Part shown: one piece after another, positions 61,975-64,000 of the stretch | How positions within the stretch are numbered: position 1 is the first letter of the stretch | How the letters are laid out: the number at the start of each line of letters is the position of its first letter | DNA from: Treponema sp. J25 | Lineage (GTDB): Bacteria; Spirochaetota; Spirochaetia; Treponematales; Breznakiellaceae | Reading direction: 5' to 3' | DNA: 64,000 nt | NCBI RefSeq assembly: GCF_004343725.1 | Contig: NZ_PTQW01000006.1 | Location: 62,001 to 126,000 of the forward strand | Program-made: the position numbers and the translations under genes | The notes under the pieces: model-generated | Database searches by the model: none | What the model was told of the DNA's origin: nothing | What the model saw: the letters and a program-made list of their open reading frames with translations, nothing else

Positions 61975-63372
61975 ATGAATCAAAATCCACAGAATCTTAA
62001 GATTTGCTACATTGGAGGAGGTTCCCGGAATTGGGCCTGGGTCTTTATGCGGGATCTCACCTACGAACGGGAACTGGGAGGCACTATTTATTTATACGAT
62101 ATCGATACCGAGGCGGCCCGGGCAAACGAAATCATCGGGAACCGACTCATGGAAGAGCACAACCGGGGACAATGGAAATTCCGGGCCGAGCCCTCCCTGG
62201 AACGAGCCCTTGAGGGGGCCGACTTTGTGCTTATCTCCATTTTACCGGGCGATTTCAGCGAAATGGCGGTAGATGTTCACGAACCAGAACGCTATGGGAT
62301 TTACCAGAGTGTGGGGGACACCACCGGACCCGGTGGTCTTATGCGGGCCTTGAGGACCATCCCGCAGTATCAACGGCTTGCCCAGGCCATTAAACAGGCC
62401 GCCCCAGACGCATGGGTGCTGAACTACACCAATCCCATGACATTGTGTACCCAGACCCTGTACGCCGAATTCCCGGAGATTAAGGCCTTCGGGTGTTGCC
62501 ACGAAGTATTTGGGACCCAGAAACTTCTCATCAAAATAATGGAAAAATACGGCTGGGTCCCTAAAGGAACGGTCCATCGAAAAGAAATTCACACCAATGT
62601 AATGGGGATTAACCATTTTACCTGGATAGATAGGGCAAGCTGGAAACATCAGGACCTCTTTCCCCTCTATCAGCAATTTGCCCGGGAGTACGCAGAGACC
62701 GGTTTCGACGAAGGTGGGGATGATAACTGGATGAATAACTTTTTTGCCTCCTGTGAACGGGTGAAAATCGATCTCTTTAATCGTTTTGGATTGATTGCCG
62801 CCGCCGGGGATCGGCACCTTGCTGAATTTTGCCCTCCCCGATGGTATTTAGAAAGCCCCGAGCAGGTGCGCTACTGGAAATTCACCCTTACGCCGGTGTC
62901 GTTCCGGATTCAACAGCGGGAAGAACTTAAGAAAAAAAGCAGGGCCTACCAGGAGGGAAAAGAAACAATGCCGGTTCATCATTCCGGGGAAGAGGGAATT
63001 CGGCAGATGAAAGCCCTGCTGGGTCTGGGAGACCTCCTAACCAATGTTAATCTCCCCAATCGGGGCCAGATGCCCGATCTTCCCCTGGGGGCGGTGGTAG
63101 AAACCAACGCATTTTTCTCCCGCGATTCGGTGCAGCCGGTGATTACCAAAGGGCTCCCTGCAGAGATCCGAACGCTGGTTCTCCATCACCTGACGCAATA
63201 CCAGGGTATCCTTGAGGCCGCCCGGGAACGGAATCTGGAAAAGGCCTATCGGGTGTTTTTAAACGACTATCAGATCCAGAAGCTTTCTCCCCAGGATGCC
63301 CGGGAGCTTTTCACCAGCATGACGACCAAGACCCTTCCTTCATTAGGAGAAGATTGGGGCGGCTATCGATAA
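61975..63372 (+). CDS. Family 4 glycoside hydrolase, probable alpha-galacturonidase
   Basis: A 465-residue NAD- and manganese-dependent enzyme. NAD site IGGGSRNW at the start, NYTNPM, and the metal ligand FGCCHEVFG; the general layout matches LplD/alpha-galacturonidases of GH4, as distinct from the alpha-glucosidases. It would release galacturonate from oligogalacturonides in the cytoplasm. Start chosen at 61975 (GGAGG eight bases upstream) rather than 56 codons earlier. Separated by 9 kb from the main pectin cluster. Confidence 0.85.
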   Translation: MNQNPQNLKICYIGGGSRNWAWVFMRDLTYERELGGTIYLYDIDTEAARANEIIGNRLMEEHNRGQWKFRAEPSLERALEGADFVLISILPGDFSEMAVDVHEPERYGIYQSVGDTTGPGGLMRALRTIPQYQRLAQAIKQAAPDAWVLNYTNPMTLCTQTLYAEFPEIKAFGCCHEVFGTQKLLIKIMEKYGWVPKGTVHRKEIHTNVMGINHFTWIDRASWKHQDLFPLYQQFAREYAETGFDEGGDDNWMNNFFASCERVKIDLFNRFGLIAAAGDRHLAEFCPPRWYLESPEQVRYWKFTLTPVSFRIQQREELKKKSRAYQEGKETMPVHHSGEEGIRQMKALLGLGDLLTNVNLPNRGQMPDLPLGAVVETNAFFSRDSVQPVITKGLPAEIRTLVLHHLTQYQGILEAARERNLEKAYRVFLNDYQIQKLSPQDARELFTSMTTKTLPSLGEDWGGYR

Positions 63373-63433
63373 AACGGGACTCCGAGGTGGGCCTGCAACA
63401 TAAGTCATAGATAGGGGTCCTTTCCTGCGGAAC

Positions 63434-63480
63434 GGGCCCCTCATCCGAAACAAAACCATTACGGATAGGAACGGGGGCCC
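63434..63480. other. Long hairpin between GH4 and murE genes
   Basis: GGGCCCC(TC)ATCCG pairs with CGGAT(AGGAAC)GGGGCCC as two stacked stems around a 14-base loop. There is no T run, so it is not a classic terminator. Confidence 0.35.
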
Positions 63481-63555
63481 TACCCTGGTTATTACTCCAT
63501 CTTCATGTTTGATACTACTTTACCTCTCTCTCATTCCAGGCTATCATGGTACATC

Positions 63556-64000
63556 ATGGAACGATACGGGAATGAGCTTTTTACCTCCGAACTACAACAG
63601 CGGGCACGGATTATTGCCCTCCGGGGCCCCCTGGAAACCCCTATTACCGACCTGGTCTATGATTCACGGAAAGTAACCCCCGGGGCATTGTACATCGCCC
63701 TTCCGGGCCTCCATACGGATGGACACCGGTATATCCCAGAGGCCCTTCAGCGGGGGGCCCGGGCTATCCTCCATCAATATCCCCTTGATACATATCAAGA
63801 TAATATCCTTTACATCCAGGCAGAAGATAGCCGCTTTGCTATGTCGCCTCTGGCGGACGCTTTTTATGGGTGTCCTTCCCGGTCCCTGGCGGTAATCGGC
63901 GTTACCGGCACGGAGGGCAAGAGCACCACCGTCTTTCTCATCTACCAGTTGCTTACCTTAGCGGGGAAAAAAGCAGGGTTTATCTCCACCGTGCAATACC
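63556..64000 (+). CDS. murE: UDP-N-acetylmuramyl-tripeptide synthetase MurE, N-terminal part
   Basis: First 148 or so residues, cut by the right edge. The N-terminal UDP-MurNAc-dipeptide-binding domain (ITDLVYDSRKVTPGALYIALPGLHTDGH) is followed by the Mur ligase ATP loop VTGTEGKSTTVFL. Which diamino acid it adds cannot be judged from this part. No Shine-Dalgarno stands close to the ATG. Confidence 0.88.
   Translation, partial: MERYGNELFTSELQQRARIIALRGPLETPITDLVYDSRKVTPGALYIALPGLHTDGHRYIPEALQRGARAILHQYPLDTYQDNILYIQAEDSRFAMSPLADAFYGCPSRSLAVIGVTGTEGKSTTVFLIYQLLTLAGKKAGFISTVQY

Noticed and set aside
1-64000. CRISPR arrays, rRNA genes, transposases or prophage genes
   Set aside because: None seen on reading both strands; the only tandem repeat is inside the propeller gene.

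Overview
The window is a dense, mostly leftward-transcribed chromosomal segment of a free-living, probably anaerobic, fermentative bacterium. Several gene types together suggest a Treponema-like spirochaete: a FapA/DUF342 protein, a TM2-domain protein, bactofilin, MtaB, an HD-GYP protein, HydEFG and a single-subunit KDPG aldolase pathway. The species is inferred, not proven. Coding DNA is of medium-high GC with C-runs, which makes a few AT-rich stretches (about 35.1-35.7 kb and 57.5-59.9 kb) stand out. One tRNA gene is present. I saw no rRNA, CRISPR array, transposase or phage gene.

Layout. 0-3.6 kb: start of pgi, argR with an ARG box in its promoter, fapA and a TM2-domain protein. 3.8-8.4 kb: a leftward mutS2-rsgA-murI-zinc ribbon operon. 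8.5-15.2 kb: small or unknown genes, including a pentapeptide-repeat protein, a metallo-beta-lactamase-fold protein, a secreted HExxH protein, a DUF167 protein, and a sensor histidine kinase overlapping a macrodomain gene. 15.4 kb: tRNA-Lys. 15.5-22.6 kb: an operon-like leftward run (tyrA, bactofilin, TPR protein, mtaB, lipoprotein, outer-membrane protein), plus a GAF/HD-GYP regulator upstream. 22.8-29.0 kb: gltB-gltD (NADPH glutamate synthase). 29.4-35.0 kb: a [FeFe]-hydrogenase maturation operon (TM1266-type regulator, hydG, hydE, an aspartase/fumarase-family lyase, hydF).

35.7-52.5 kb is a pectin-catabolism island. A secreted family 9 pectate lyase and a small secreted partner would attack polygalacturonate. 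A two-permease plus binding-protein ABC importer (no ATPase here) would take up oligogalacturonides. A cytoplasmic GH28 polygalacturonase and the distant GH4 alpha-galacturonidase (62.0-63.4 kb) would split them. KduI and KduD convert unsaturated uronate products to 2-keto-3-deoxygluconate, KdgK phosphorylates it, and a KDPG aldolase with an extra VOC-like domain yields pyruvate and glyceraldehyde-3-phosphate. An AraC regulator and a MATE transporter sit in the island. Several non-coding leaders here can form long stem-loops, most strikingly ahead of kdgK and kduI, and similar TGAA-N7-TTCA-type sites recur in three divergent promoters. These leaders are the best candidates for undescribed regulation in the window.

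52.7-57.5 kb: a MacAB-TolC-type efflux operon. 57.5-59.9 kb: an AT-rich pair (outer-membrane barrel protein and membrane-anchored LuxR regulator). 59.9-64 kb: queD, a secreted nine-repeat beta-propeller, the GH4 gene and the start of murE, which runs off the right edge.
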